Shown: positions 46,336 to 58,490, counted from the first letter of the stretch. The stretch is DNA of 64,000 bases from Anaeramoeba flamelloides (GCA_027625915.1 JANTQA010000019.1:625001-689000); one strand, 5' to 3'. Notes: generated from the sequence alone by a model not told the origin. Program-made: numbers and translations.

Positions 46336-46884
46336 AAATATTTCATATTTTTTTGTTATTTTTATATTCTCAATTTGAAATAGTTTTTTTTCCTTGAAAA
46401 TATTGAAAATTTGAGAAATACTATTGTAACTTATTGAAATATTTAATATTTGAATATTTTGGAAAATAAATCAAATAATTGATTTCTTTTTATAAATTAT
46501 TAAGAAATAAATAAATTGGAAGCTGTTTCTTAATGTTATTAGTTGAATTTTTTTAGGTTTACAAAAATTATTTTATAAAACTTTTTAATTAAACCATTTT
46601 GGAGAGTATTCTTTTATTTTTTTAGTCGGAAAAAGAAATTATTGTTTCAAAATGTCCGTTGAATCAACAAATTAATTTTTTTCAAGTTTAAAATAATTAT
46701 TGTATTTTTTTTCAAGTATATTATTTATAATGAATTACTAAAAAAAGTTTTGTTTCTAATCAAGAATATTATTACACGCCCTTCACAGAGATTAAAAATT
46801 TTCAATCTTCTTCAACCTTTAATAATTTTTTTCTGAAATAATTTGAAAATATCTTGAATTTTGAATTTTTTTCAAAAATGGGGA
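46336..46884. other. AT-rich stretch between repeats B and C
   Basis: Nothing is recognised apart from the possible faint continuation of repeat B up to about 46530. Confidence 0.45.
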
Positions 46885-47660
46885 AATCGCTTATATTTAT
46901 ACAAAAATAGTAATTAAAAATAAACTAAATTCAAATTATTGATACACTTCAAGTGGCCAAAAGGACTAAAATAATATAACTTCATCTAAATTGGAAATAG
47001 TTTTGATTTTTATGAAATATCAAAATCATTATTTCATCTTTGATTTGTTAATTTTTATTCCTTTTTTTTTTTTTTTGAATTACTTAACACATTTTTATTT
47101 TGTTCAATATTTTTTTCAAAATGTTGATGTTCTGGAGTCTTTCTAATTGGCTAAAATGGAATAAGTTTGATAAAATTAATTGAAGGCATCTTATCTTACG
47201 ATCTATCAATCATCTTGAAATAATTTATACAAATTTATAAATACATTTTTTTTGTTCTAATCATTTCAAAAAAAAAATGATAAACTCTTAATTTATTAGT
47301 ATTAGTGATTATTTGTATTTTTTTTTTTAGATATTTTAATTTATAAAAAATTGTTAAAATTCAAATTAGTAAATGATTATAATTTTGTATTACTCTGAGA
47401 ATTGATTTAATATGTTTTTTTTCTAAAAAATGAATTTTTGTACAGTCAGTTCCACTTTTAAGGCACAAACTTTCAACAAAATTCAAGGCACAAAAAAATC
47501 TCAAATTAAGGCACAAAATCCAGATTCTAGTAAAATAAATTGTAAAAAAAAAAAATTACAAATTTTGTGCCTTAATTTGAAATTTTTTTATACCTTAAAT
47601 TTCGTTGAAAGTTTGTGCCTTAAAAGTGGAACTGACTGTATGTGAAATTTTCTGATTTTC
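46885..47660 (+). repeat. Dispersed repeat C, copy 2, interrupted by MITE A copy 4
   Basis: Collinear with 11850-12425: AAATTGGAAATAGTTTTGAT, TTATTAGTATTAGTGATTAT and CTCTGAGAATTGATTTAATA appear in the same order. The MITE at 47443-47638 sits within it; the flanking text TGTA...TATGTGAAATTTT resumes the alignment, so the MITE is the younger insertion. Confidence 0.55.
47443..47638 (+). mobile_element. Family A palindromic MITE, copy 4 (well preserved)
   Basis: CAGTCAGTTCCACTTTTAAG at the left and AAGTGGAACTGACTG at the right, with TA on both sides. The arms pair over about 75 bases on each side of a short centre in + orientation. It is inserted in repeat C copy 2. Confidence 0.9.
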
Positions 47661-48033
47661 TGTTTAAATCACGACCTGATAACAATCAAAATTTAATTTC
47701 CTGTTACATTTTAAGATGTGATAAATTTTTTATGAATTCAATTTTAATTTGGTTTAATCTTTTTTTTCGCAGTTTTTCCAGTAATGTAAATTTATGATAA
47801 TGCTTTTTATTACTTATTAACATTTTTTACAAAAGTGGAAATTTCAATTGATGTATATTTTAGCATGTGTCCATTTTAAAATTTGGGGTTTTCAGTTTAT
47901 GAATTTTTTATTTTTATTCAAGGTTTTTGTTTACTAAATTTGAAATGGAATTTTTAAAAAGAAGTCAAAATAGCGTAAAACCCTGAAGAAAAATCTAAAA
48001 GAGATGCAAAAATTATTTAAATTATTCAATATA

Positions 48034-48228
48034 AATTCAGTTCTACTTCTAAGACACTAACAAACAACCAAATTTAAGGCATGTAAAAGCCTCAAATTAA
48101 GGTAAATTTTTTGGAATTTTTTTTTTACAATTTATTTTACTAGATTCTGAATTTAGTGCCTTAATTTGAGATTTTTATTGTGCCTTAAATTCCGTTGAAA
48201 GTTTGTGTCTTAAAAATGGAACTGACTG
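48034..48228 (-). mobile_element. Family A palindromic MITE, copy 5
   Basis: The left arm is degenerate (TTCAGTTCTACTTCTAAGAC). The right arm is intact (TTAAAAATGGAACTGACTG). The centre reads TTTTACTAGATTC, inverted relative to copy 1. The left boundary is approximate. Confidence 0.75.
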
Positions 48229-51128
48229 TTGTAAAAAAAAAAAAAAAAAACAAATAAAAAAACACACAAAAAAACAATTTCAACAAAAGAAATCTATTAT
48301 TTTTAGGCTAAAAAATAATCTTCAAGAATTCGATCTTTAACACCAATTTTTTTTTTTTTTTTTTTTTTTGTATAATAACTTATCTATCAACAAAAAAATG
48401 CTTTTAAAGGGATCATATTCCCAAATATTAAAAGAAGAATTTTATTATTTTAGAAACTAATACTAGTCAAGAAGCGACTTGGATTAGAATAATCTAATAT
48501 AAAACTCGATTTAAAAAATACAAAAATTGAATTAAAAATAAATAATAACCTATTTTTATTACAGGTGTTGGTTAAAAGTGGTTTCGCAGACTTCAAAAAC
48601 CATTTACCATCATAAAAAATTTATAATTATCATTTACTATTAATTATCTAAAAAAATTGTTTTTTTAATGATCAAAAAATCCACAACATAAAAAAAAAAG
48701 ATAAGAAAACAGAACTCTTCAAAAATTTTAAATTTATTAACAAGATTTAATTAATTAATTTAATAATAATAATAATATCAATATCAATAAAAAGGAAAAA
48801 GATGAAGAAGCTCAAACAAAAAGTACTATAGTATTTGAAATTGGTTTTTAGTGAAATATATATTTCCTTGTTGAGTATTCCATTATGATACTATTTTTAC
48901 AAAAAACGGTAAATATCAAAACAAAATTTTAGATCCTAGGAAATTTTATGATAAATGAGTTAAAAATAAACTATTTTTTATAAATTTTGTCTCATTTTAT
49001 AATTCTAATTGAAGTTGTTTTGAGGGTTTATCCCTTATTCTTTCGAAAAAAAATATTTTTAAATTATTCAATCAGAATCATTTTTTCTTTTTTCAAATTT
49101 TTGTTTAAATTCGGTATTTCTGTTTTTCTTTTGTTTTTTTTTCTTTTCATTTTTTTTTTTTTTTTATTTTTTTTTGATACTTTTTTTTTGCCAAAGATCA
49201 TGTGGAAAAAACAACTGATCTTCGAATAGACAAATAATCATAAGAAAATTGAGACGATTTGATATCTTTTAAAATGAATTTAATAATTAGTAAAAAAGTT
49301 TGTTGTTAACTTTTTACAATGAAAGTTTGATAATAAAAAAATTGGTAATACTCATTTCAGAAATTGTGACTGGCTTTTTTTGAGTTTTTTGATTGTATTT
49401 ATTTTAAATTTTTAAAATATCTTGTTTTTATATGTCCTGAATGGTTTACAAGTAAATTATAAATCGGATTTAATTAATTTCTGTTCTTGAATACTTATGG
49501 ATATTAATTTTTTTTTTTTTTTTTTTCAATTTATTATTTCAGGGGATTCACAATTTTTGAAATGATTTTGGTATTCAAATATACTCTTATATTTTTAAAG
49601 AAAAAGGAAGAATAAGAAGAAGTATTCAGGGGATGCCACAACCTCTGGCTCGGATAAAATGTTCAAACCGAAAGAATAAAGTGTCCGAATTAAAGACATA
49701 TATATAAAAGTGCATAGTAAAAAATTAGTATTTAATAAAAAGTAACTATCAGAAAAGATTCCCTTAAAAGTGTAAAGTCACCATAATGCCCCTTTTAATT
49801 TAATTGTGTTGTAATTGGGTGTTAATCGCGCATGTGCTACTTGGTTCATATTACTCTAAAAGATCTATTATACATATTAGTAAACAATAAATTATTGAAT
49901 TTTTTACTAATGATCTAGATTAAAAATTTTTATCTTGAAAATTTTTTTTTTAATTCCTCTCCCAAATCTAAAAATAGAAACCCAAATATTAATAATATTA
50001 CAAAATTTAATAACTCATATTTTGTTCATTCCAAATTGAAAAATTTTTTAATTTTTAATTACAAATATTAACTCAATAATCATCAACACAAAAGCCCAAA
50101 GATTGTTATAGTTTCTTTCCATTTTTATAAAGTTCAGTGTAACATTAATTTCTATTTCTCTATTTTCAAATTTTGTGAAATAATTTCTCAGTTAAAGATT
50201 TAATAATTAAAAAAATTGATTTTTTTAACAACTAATCTAATTATCGTTGTCAATTTAAGAAGGGTGTTTACAACTTTGGGGTCTGAAAATTGATAATTCA
50301 ATCTTTAAAAATATCTCAAAAAGCTCAGATTTTTTTCAAAAATTATTAAATTTTTTTACATTTTTGATCATTTTTTACTAATGGGATAAACAAAAAGAAC
50401 TACTTTATATGTATTTTAATGGAGAAGTTTGAACCAGGGAGTGTTAATGTGGTTTACACCCAATAAGAATATACCATAATCTTAGGTTTCTCTTTTTTAT
50501 CCACTAAACCCTTAAAAAAAAATCTTCCTATAATAATCTCTGTACTAAACAAAATTCAAACCTGAAACACTTGAAGGAAGACTCTTAAACAGATTTTTGT
50601 GAAAGATAAGTCCAAAAATTGTCATCTCATTTTTTGAATTTATTAGAGATCAAATTAGAGTGCTAAAAAAAGGGAGTTAATGGCTTTTGAGTTTCTTTTT
50701 GAAGAATGATAGGGAAAACGAAGTGAAAATTTATTACCATTTCTTAGACAAATACCAGAAACTGCGAAAGACAAGACATATAAGAGTTGGTGGGGTTCGT
50801 TAACTTTAAAATCAACCTTGAGTGTTTATCGTTTGAATCTTGAATAACTTTTAAATTTTAAAGGGTGCAAACAAAAGTGTTCTTTTTCATAAGGATGGAA
50901 TTTTTTGGAACAAACTTTCTATCTGCCATCCATTGATCACATTTTTAAAATATTTTAACATCTAAGCAAAACAACAATTGAAAAAATATCATTTTTTACA
51001 TTTTGCAAATTAATAAGTAAAAATTAATGCTTTTTTTCTCTTTTTTTTATTTTTTTTTTTATTTTTTTTTTTTATTTTTACCTTTAACTTTTGATTTTTT
51101 TCTTTTCTATCTTCAAATTTAATAGCGA
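48229..51128. other. Intergenic stretch upstream of PCCB
   Basis: No gene can be supported. A less AT-rich patch at 49620-49860 (GATGCCACAACCTCTGGCTC, AAAGTGTCCGAATTAAAGAC, ATCGCGCATGTGCTACTTGG) is anomalous for the region. At the right end, a pyrimidine-rich tract ends in TTTAATAG three bases before the PCCB AUG, which looks like a splice acceptor for a 5' UTR intron. Confidence 0.45.
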
Positions 51129-52050
51129 ATGTATCTCCTTAAATCAAACTTTTCCACAAAGGCACCAATTGCTCTTCAATCGTTGGTTACTCGTTCCTTA
51201 AGAGTAAACCCTTTATTTGAAGAAGCCAAACCACTTCACTTCAAAAAGAAACTCGCTGGTCTTAGAAGTAAATAACTAGAGTCTTTTTCGAGCTTTGTTT
51301 CGAGTCTTTTTCCCTTATTAATAATTTTTTTTTTTTTTTTTTTTCTATATTTTTCACAAAATTTTTCGAAAAATAGAACAAACCAAACTTGGCGGAGGAA
51401 AAAGAAGAATTGACAACCAACACAAAAAAGGTAAATTAACTGCTCGTGAAAGAATTGATCTCCTTCTTGATAAAGGAAGTTTCCGTGAATATGACGCATT
51501 TGTTGAACACAGATGTACCCTTTTTGGGATGGACAAAAATCATGTAAATTTAGACTTTATAATTTTTCTTTTGAATTAGAGTTAAACAATTGTTCAGAAT
51601 TAAACCTCTTTCTGTTCAAAAAACAACAATTTAAATTAAATTTTTTTTTTTTTTTTTTTTTTTTGTTTTTCTTATCTCTGTTTTTATTCTTTTTACAAAT
51701 TTTAGATCCCAGGCGATGGTATTGTAACTGGTCATGGTACAATTAACGGACGATTGGCTTATCTCTTTTCACAAGATTTCACTGTTTTTGGAGGATCCCT
51801 TTCAGAACAACACGCTTGGAAAATGTGTAAAATGATGGACAAGGCTGTTCTTGTTGGTGCACCAATGATTGGAATGAATGACTCTGGTGGTGCCCGTATT
51901 CATGAAGGTATTGACTCGCTTTCTGGATACTCTGAAGTCTTTCAAAGAAATGTAATGTCTTCTGGTGTTGTTCCACAAATTAGTTTAATTATGGGACCAT
52001 GTGCTGGTGGCGCTGTATATTCTCCAGCTAGTATGATTTTTTTTATCTTT

Positions 52051-52098
<48 letters not shown>

Positions 52099-53181
52099 CT
52101 TAATTTTTATTCTTTTGTTTTCGTAACTGGAAACTAATTTTTTTTTTTTTCTTCTTTTTATCACCAAACAAAACAAATAAAACAATAAATAGTTACTGAT
52201 TTTGTCTTTATGGTCAAAGACACCTCTTATATGTTTGTTACTGGACCAGATGTTGTCAAAGCTGTCTGTCATGAAGACGTAACAAAGGAAGAACTTGGAG
52301 GGTCAAGCGCACACACCAAGAAATCTGGTGTAGCTCATTTTGCCTTCGAAAACGATATTGAAACCCTCTTAAAGGCCAGGGAATTCTTTGATTTCTTGCC
52401 ACTTTCCAACAAGGACTCTGTCCCAGTCAGGAAAACAAGTGATCCAAGAACCAGAAAGGACATGTATTTGGACAACATTGTACCATTAGATCCAAACAAA
52501 CCATATGACATTAAGGATGTCATTAAAGGAATTGCCGATGACGGAAACTTTTTCGAAATCATGCCAGACTTTGCAAGAAATATTGTCATTGGATTTGGAA
52601 GAATGGAGGGAAGAACAACTGCATTTGTAGCTAATCAACCAAAGGAACTTGCAGGATGCTTAGATATTAACGCCTCCACAAAGGGCGCCAGATTTATCAG
52701 ATTCTGTGATGCCTTCAACATCCCAATCGTTACACTTGTCGACGTACCAGGATTTTTACCAGGTACCGATCAAGAATGGAACGGAATCATTTCCAATGGT
52801 GCCAAATTAATCTACGCCTATGCAGAAGTAACCGTACCAAAAATCGCCGTTGTTGTAAGAAAATCCTATGGTGGTGCTTACTGTGTCATGTCCTCAAAGC
52901 ATCTCAGAGGTGATGTCAACTATTCTTGGCCAACCGGTGAAATCGCCGTTATGGGCGCTAAAGGTGCCGTAGAAATCATCTTTAGAGGACAAGATGTTAA
53001 GAAAAGAGAACTCGAATATACAGAACAACTCTGTAACCCAATGCCCGCAGCTCAAAGAGGCTACATCGATGATATCATCATCCCATCGACCTCCAGACAA
53101 AGAATTTGCGAAGACTTGGAAGAATTAAGAACCAAAAAATTAGAAAACCCTTGGAAGAAACATGGAAATATCCCACTTTAA
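51129..53181 (+). CDS. PCCB: Propionyl-CoA carboxylase beta (carboxyltransferase) subunit, four exons
   Basis: Exons are 51129-51267, 51377-51543, 51706-52030 and 52193-53181. All three introns are GT-AG with consistent phases, giving a 539-residue protein, the usual PCCB length. The N-terminus [20 protein letters not shown] with following TRSLRVN is Arg/Lys/Ser/Leu-rich without acids, like a mitochondrial or hydrogenosomal presequence. The core includes [95 protein letters not shown] and the C-terminal KKHGNIPL. It transfers carboxyl from biotin to propionyl-CoA, or runs in reverse from methylmalonyl-CoA in propionate-forming anaerobes. It works with a biotinylated alpha subunit not seen here. 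Residue ~441, often Asp in PCC (GGAYDVM), is Cys. Confidence 0.95.
52056..52098 (+). repeat. 43-base poly-T run in PCCB intron 3
   Basis: One uninterrupted T homopolymer between donor GTATGA and the acceptor at 52192. Its true length is likely to be uncertain in assembly. Confidence 0.9.
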
Positions 53182-54187
53182 ATTAATTAATTTACTTACA
53201 TTACAATTTTTTTCTCTTTCCCTTTTTATCTATTTGATTTAGTTTTCTTTTCCTTTTCCTTTTTATTTTTTATTTTTTATTTTTTATTTTTTTGTTGCCT
53301 TTTAGTCTACTTTCTAATCAAATATGAATATTTAGTTACTGTTATTTTCTCTTTTTTTATTTTTTTAAAAAAGAGTAAAAATAGAATACTATCTTTTTCC
53401 AGAGAGGAATATCATTTTTACATTTCTTAGTTTCTACGGATAAAAAAATTATATTTTTTAAGAGCTGTTATTTTTTTTTTTTTTTTTTTTTTTACTTTGT
53501 TATTTTTTCAGTTTTCATTTTTATGAGAAACGAAAATTTTTTTAAAACCTTTTTTTTAATAAAGAATAACTACGATCCAGATTTTTAATAAATGTTTTGA
53601 TCATTTTGGTAATTTTTTTTAAAAACATTTTTAACGCTGTTTGATGATTAAAAGTCAGTATTTAAATTGCAAAAAACAAAAATGTGGAAAAAAAATACAT
53701 TTAAAGTACAAAAGATGCAAAACATTTTGAGATATTTTATGACAAATTAAAATAATTGTTTCGAAAAACAGAGAAGAATTGTACAAAATTAAACTACTTT
53801 ATGAAAAAACAACAAAAAAGCAAAGTAATCAACTTGTTAATTTGAAAAAAATCTTAATCTAAAAATGAGCATAAATTTTAACTGAGACAATATTACCCCC
53901 ATTTGAAACATATAGTGAAATCTAGATAAAAAGAAATTAATTTTTTTTTATATACTGATAAATTCAAATATATTTAAAAAAATTTTTAGTTCATTTTCCC
54001 ATTTTGTAATCTCATATCTCAATTTTTAGAACAGTTTAAGAGAAAGAATGTTTTGTCGTATAACCAATTTTACAAAGTTTTTTCACATTTAAAAGAATAA
54101 AATGCTTTTTTCAAAGCTTGTATAAAAAAATTTGTAAAATGGAAAATGAAGTGAAAACTTTCGGATATCTATTGGAATTTATCAGTA
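53182..54187. other. Intergenic stretch downstream of PCCB
   Basis: Contains the presumed 3' UTR and a poly-T run at about 53469-53493. No gene can be supported. Confidence 0.5.
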
Positions 54188-55112
54188 AGCTTAATTTTAA
54201 AAATAGGGGCAAATTTTTGATTGAAAAAAAATTGTAGTTTCTCATTTAGTAAATACCAAAACTCAACCCAGAAAAATCAGAACTTAAAACTAAAAAATAA
54301 CTGTCTAAAACACCCTTTTCTGTTTTAATTATTATTTCTAATAAAAGAATAGAGAAAAGAAACCCATAAAGAAAAAAATAAATCTGACCCTATTTTTGAA
54401 ATGATTTTTCATCTAAAAATTATCCATTTAAGATTCACCATTGCTTCCAAGAACCTTTTGAAACAACTTTCCATCAGAGTTATCAGATATTTACTATTTA
54501 CCCATTTGGTATCAACCCAAACTTTCCTTGATACCTTTTTCAAGATAAAAAGAATCTCAACAAAAGAAAGAAAAAGAAAAAGAAAAAGAAAAGAAAACGA
54601 AAACAAAACCAATTTTTTGAATGTACAACAAAGAACTCAAAGATAAAATGAATACGATCACATTCATCACAGTGTCTCCAAATGAAAGAGAAAAGAAGAT
54701 CTTATTTGATCTTGCTATTTCTTCACTTTTCAAGGAACCATTGTAACTCATTAAAGAAAATTTGGTTGATACTTGTTTTCGAAGCAAACACTTCTTGGGT
54801 GTTTTACTTTCTTTGAATTTTACAATCCCCTTCTCCAATGCTAATTAATCTCATCTCTTGAATATTAACGGTTTTCAAAAATGTTCTTGTTCATTCAACA
54901 TAAAAATAACAATATGGAATCATTTTGAAAGAAAAATTGCAAAAAAATGAATTCAACTTTGGGAAATTTTCATTAAAAGAAGATTGTTTCTTGATCTTAA
55001 ATATTCAATAATGACTTTTAAAAGATATTGGGTTCAGAATATTTGGTCAACACAACACACATACCAATAATTTAGAAAATACTAATGATGACCCTATTTT
55101 TGAAATTTAGCT
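54188..55112 (-). mobile_element. Element E copy 2: ~925-bp TIR element
   Basis: Inverted copy of 7002-7933. The left end AGCTTAATTTTAAAAATAGG follows TA and the right end TTTTTGAAATTTAGCT precedes TA. Only scattered substitutions and small indels in a simple-sequence (TTTTCT)n part separate the copies. The same short frames without recognisable domains are present. No transposase. Confidence 0.75.
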
Positions 55113-55525
55113 TATACTTCATTCATAAGAGAACTGAATAATTATCCAATTATTTTTAAAATAAACCAAAAATCCTAAATGGTAACAATTTTTAATTTGA
55201 ATCATCTATGATTAAAAATATTCTGAAGGATTAACTTTTTAAATATTTATAGAGAATTTGTTGACAATCCAAACTTTTACACATACACCACTTCAAAAAT
55301 TAGAAGATGAGAAAAGTTTCATTTTTTTGTAAAACAAATCCACTTTTAAATAAATTAAATACTAAATTATAACCAACAACTAATTGGAACATTAATTATT
55401 ATTTATTATTATACATTTTTGAATATTTTGAAGGTAACATAAAAATGCACATGGAAATTTGTGATGAAATTATAATAATAATTATTGATCGAAAAAGTTT
55501 CGAGACCAGATATGATTTTATTTTA
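55113..55525. other. Short AT-rich spacer
   Basis: Lies between element E copy 2 and MITE A copy 6. No feature is recognised. Confidence 0.45.
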
Positions 55526-55721
55526 CAGTCAGTTTCACTTTTAAGACACAAACTTTCAACGAAATTTAAGGCACAATAAAAATCTCAAATTAAAGCACAA
55601 AATTCAAATTCTAGTAAAAATAAATTGTAAAAAAAAAATTCCAAAATTTGTGCCTTAATTTGAGATTTTTTTGTGCCTTAAATTTCGTTGAAAGTTTGTG
55701 TCTTAAAAGTGAAACTGACTG
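55526..55721 (+). mobile_element. Family A palindromic MITE, copy 6 (well preserved)
   Basis: CAGTCAGTTTCACTTTTAAG at the left and AAAGTGAAACTGACTG at the right, TA on both sides, centre in + orientation. The arms are nearly perfect reverse complements, so the copy could form a hairpin of about 85 base pairs. Confidence 0.9.
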
Positions 55722-56281
55722 TAGGTGTTATGAAAAAAAAAATCATTTTTAAAACAGAATTTTAATCATTTCATAAATTTTAATGATTAAATAAAACTTT
55801 TCAGGAATCGTAAAAAGGAAATACAAGAAAAAACTAAAAAAAAAAAAAGTGGATAAAAACACATTTTGAAAAAAATTGAAATTATTTCCATAATTTAACA
55901 TAGTATGATGACACTAGTAGTATTAACCTTTTAAAGATGTTAAAAAATTTTAATTTTTTTTAAATCAAATTTAAAAAAAAAAATTTTTTTTTCTGAAAAC
56001 AATTATTAAAACAGGTTTTTACCCTCAAATAGATTTTTACAAATAATCAATTTTGTTTAGTAATAACGTATGTTGATAATGTTATTCTCTAAAAATATTT
56101 TTTTGAGATTGGATATTAAAACCAGAAACCGATTAAGTCTATATAATGTTTTTTTTTTTTTTTTTTTTTTTTTACTTGCATCAAACACATAAAAAAAATA
56201 TTTGAATTAATTATAAAATTCACTATATTATTTGAAAGACTGTATTTACTTATAAAATTTGTTTCTGTGAATTGGTCCAGT

Positions 56282-56384
56282 ATTTTTGTAAAATATCAAT
56301 TATTTTATTTAACTAACCTTTGAAGAACAAATAAAAAATTAGTAGATTAATATAAATAATCTTTTAGTCAAAGGTGGAATAGTA
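56282..56384 (+). repeat. Partial repeat D head
   Basis: AAAATATCAATTATTTTATT, then AACCTTTGAAGAACAAATAA, match the first ~80 bases of repeat D. Then TTAGTCAAAGGTGGAATAG resembles the D terminus CAGTCAAAGTGGGA again. It is directly followed by MITE A copy 7. Confidence 0.4.
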
Positions 56385-56578
56385 TAGTGATTTCCACCTT
56401 TAAGACACAAACTTTAAACTAAATTTCATAAATCAAAAAAATCCCAAATTAAAGTACATTTTTTGGAATTTTTTATACACAAATTATTTTGCTAGAATTT
56501 GAATTTTGTACGTTAATTTGAGGTTTATTATATTTTAAATTTGGTTGATTATTTGTGTCTTAAAAGCGAAATTGACTA
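56385..56578 (-). mobile_element. Family A palindromic MITE, copy 7 (most diverged)
   Basis: TAGTGATTTCCACCTTTAAG at the left and TAAAAGCGAAATTGACTA at the right, each flanked by TA. The centre reads TTTTGCTAGAATT, inverted. Many substitutions in both arms make it the oldest-looking copy. Confidence 0.65.
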
Positions 56579-56652
56579 TATTTTTTTTTTAAATTTTAAT
56601 TGAATTCATCTTTAATTAGATTTATTTAAAAAAAATAAGACAAACTTTGTTT

Positions 56653-57165
56653 CGGATAAATAGGGTACCAATTTTTTTTTTTCAAATATTAATTATTTTA
56701 TATAAATAACCTTTGAAGAAAAAATAAAAATTATGAAGAATAATACACATTGAAGGATAGTTGATAAACGTCAAAAAGAAAACCGAAAAATCAATAGATT
56801 TTCTTAAAAATAGAAAAACCCAAAATTTTCGTGCCATATTGAGTAAAATACCAATTTTCATTTTGATCTTCAACTGAAGATCAAACAAAATCCCAATAAA
56901 AATAAATATCTGATTACACAATCATTTTTACTATCTCAGTAACATTAAAATAACACGTTTTTACCAATTGGTCATCAATCTTGTAATTTAAAAGAAAATG
57001 ACAAATGAATTATTTGCTCAAAAAAAATTGCAAAAAAGAAAAAGCGAAAAAAATGAGAAAAAATAATATCAATTTTGAAATTTCCAAAAAAAAATTTTCG
57101 TCTAATATCGATTCAATAACTTTAGAATATGTAATGCACCCCCAAAAACTGGTTACCTTTAACTG
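56653..57165 (+). mobile_element. Repeat D copy 2, probable non-autonomous TIR element
   Basis: Collinear with 41094-41769 but shorter. The right end GGTTACCTTTAACTG is the counterpart of GGCCTCTTTGACT in copy 1; its reverse complement, CAGTTAAAGGTAACC, is CAGT-type. The left end is degraded. No coding sequence. Confidence 0.45.
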
Positions 57166-57294
57166 AAAAATGAATTACCATTACAAGTGTGTTTATTCCC
57201 CTTCTAACATAATTAACAAAATCAAATACTAATTCATTTATAACTTTTCTAGCCTGACCATACAAAATTATACCAAATATTAATTGATTGGTAT

Positions 57295-57535
57295 TCTTGA
57301 AATACTCTTTGTTGTAAAATAAATGGAATCAAATATTCATTCAAGTTTCCAAAATTTTAATTTAGAAATCATTTAAAATTTCAATTTTTTAACTCTGGAA
57401 ACCAGCTTAAATTATTAATTAACCTTTCATTATGAAAATTTTGATAATTTATTTTAATTCTTGAAATGTGATTTTATGGAAAGCTGAATGAAATTTTTGA
57501 TCTTTTTATTTTACAATTAACAGTACACATGTTAC
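57295..57535 (+). repeat. Repeat F, copy 1
   Basis: About 240 bp matching 58245-58490 in the same orientation. Shared order: TTGTTGTAAAATAAATGGAA, TTTCCAAAATTTTAATTTAG, TTATTTTAATTCTTGAAATG, TTTTATTTTACAATTAACAG. Diverged by eye to about 75%. Confidence 0.5.
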
Positions 57536-58244
57536 ATGCAATGAAAATAAAATATGTTCAACTTTAAATTTTTATATTAAAAGAAGATATTTTATTGATA
57601 TCCTGGGGTTTAAAACACTATTTTATTATGGGCATTTGGAATGAAAAAAATCAAAAAATTTGAAAATGTTTTCTTTTTTTCCAACTCTTTAATCATTTAT
57701 ATTTCATTTAGGATTCTTAGTTCTCCAAATACATATCACAAAAAAAAAAATAATCAAACAAATAATTAAAAAGCAAGACAAATTATGATCTATACCGTGG
57801 AAAAAACATTCAAAAAACAAAAATTTAGAAAATAAAGTTAAAATTTTTCCACATTCATTTGTAAATAACAAAATTAGATATAATATTATTAATCTAGAAT
57901 AATTCAATAATATTATTTTTAATAAAAGTTGGTTTGTTTTCATTAATTCAATTATAAAAAATCAAAATTTAAAATTAATGAAAATTTAAACTTTATATCT
58001 TTGAATCATCTTCTTAATTGTATTAACCTATTATATTACCAATGGTTGGAGAGGAAATATTGATATAGAGGGGATTTAAAAAAGAAATTATTGAATAAAT
58101 TAAAAAAATAGATATTAAGAGCTATTAAAAAATATTCAGAAGTTTTCCATCTTTTATTTGAATTTAGTGAGTTTTTATTACACTTTTTCAGAAATTTTGC
58201 TTAACACCCGAAACATTAAAAATAGCAAGAAAAAACAAGAGCTT
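57536..58244. other. AT-rich spacer between the repeat F copies
   Basis: Non-coding. A frame at 57704-57943 on the minus strand is Leu/Ile/Phe-rich without a motif. Confidence 0.4.
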
Positions 58245-58490
58245 GATACTATTTGTTGCCAAATAAATGAAACAAAATTTTCATTCAGCTTTCCAAAATA
58301 GGAATTTATTAAATCGTCTAAAATTTCAAAATTTCTAATTTTTAAAAACAAGCATAAATTGTTAATTTATTTTTCAGAAAGGAAATTTCAGAGACTTATT
58401 TTAATTCTTGGGAATGTGGTGATTTTTGTGTAAATCTGAATAGAAATATTGAACTTTTTTATTTACAATTAATACAGTGGACAAAATAAT
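58245..58490 (+). repeat. Repeat F, copy 2
   Basis: Partner of 57295-57535. It ends at TTTACAATTAATACAGTGGA, and ACAGTGGACAAAATAATGTG just after looks like a Tc1/mariner-style terminus, so the pair may be parts of an eroded DNA element. Confidence 0.45.
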
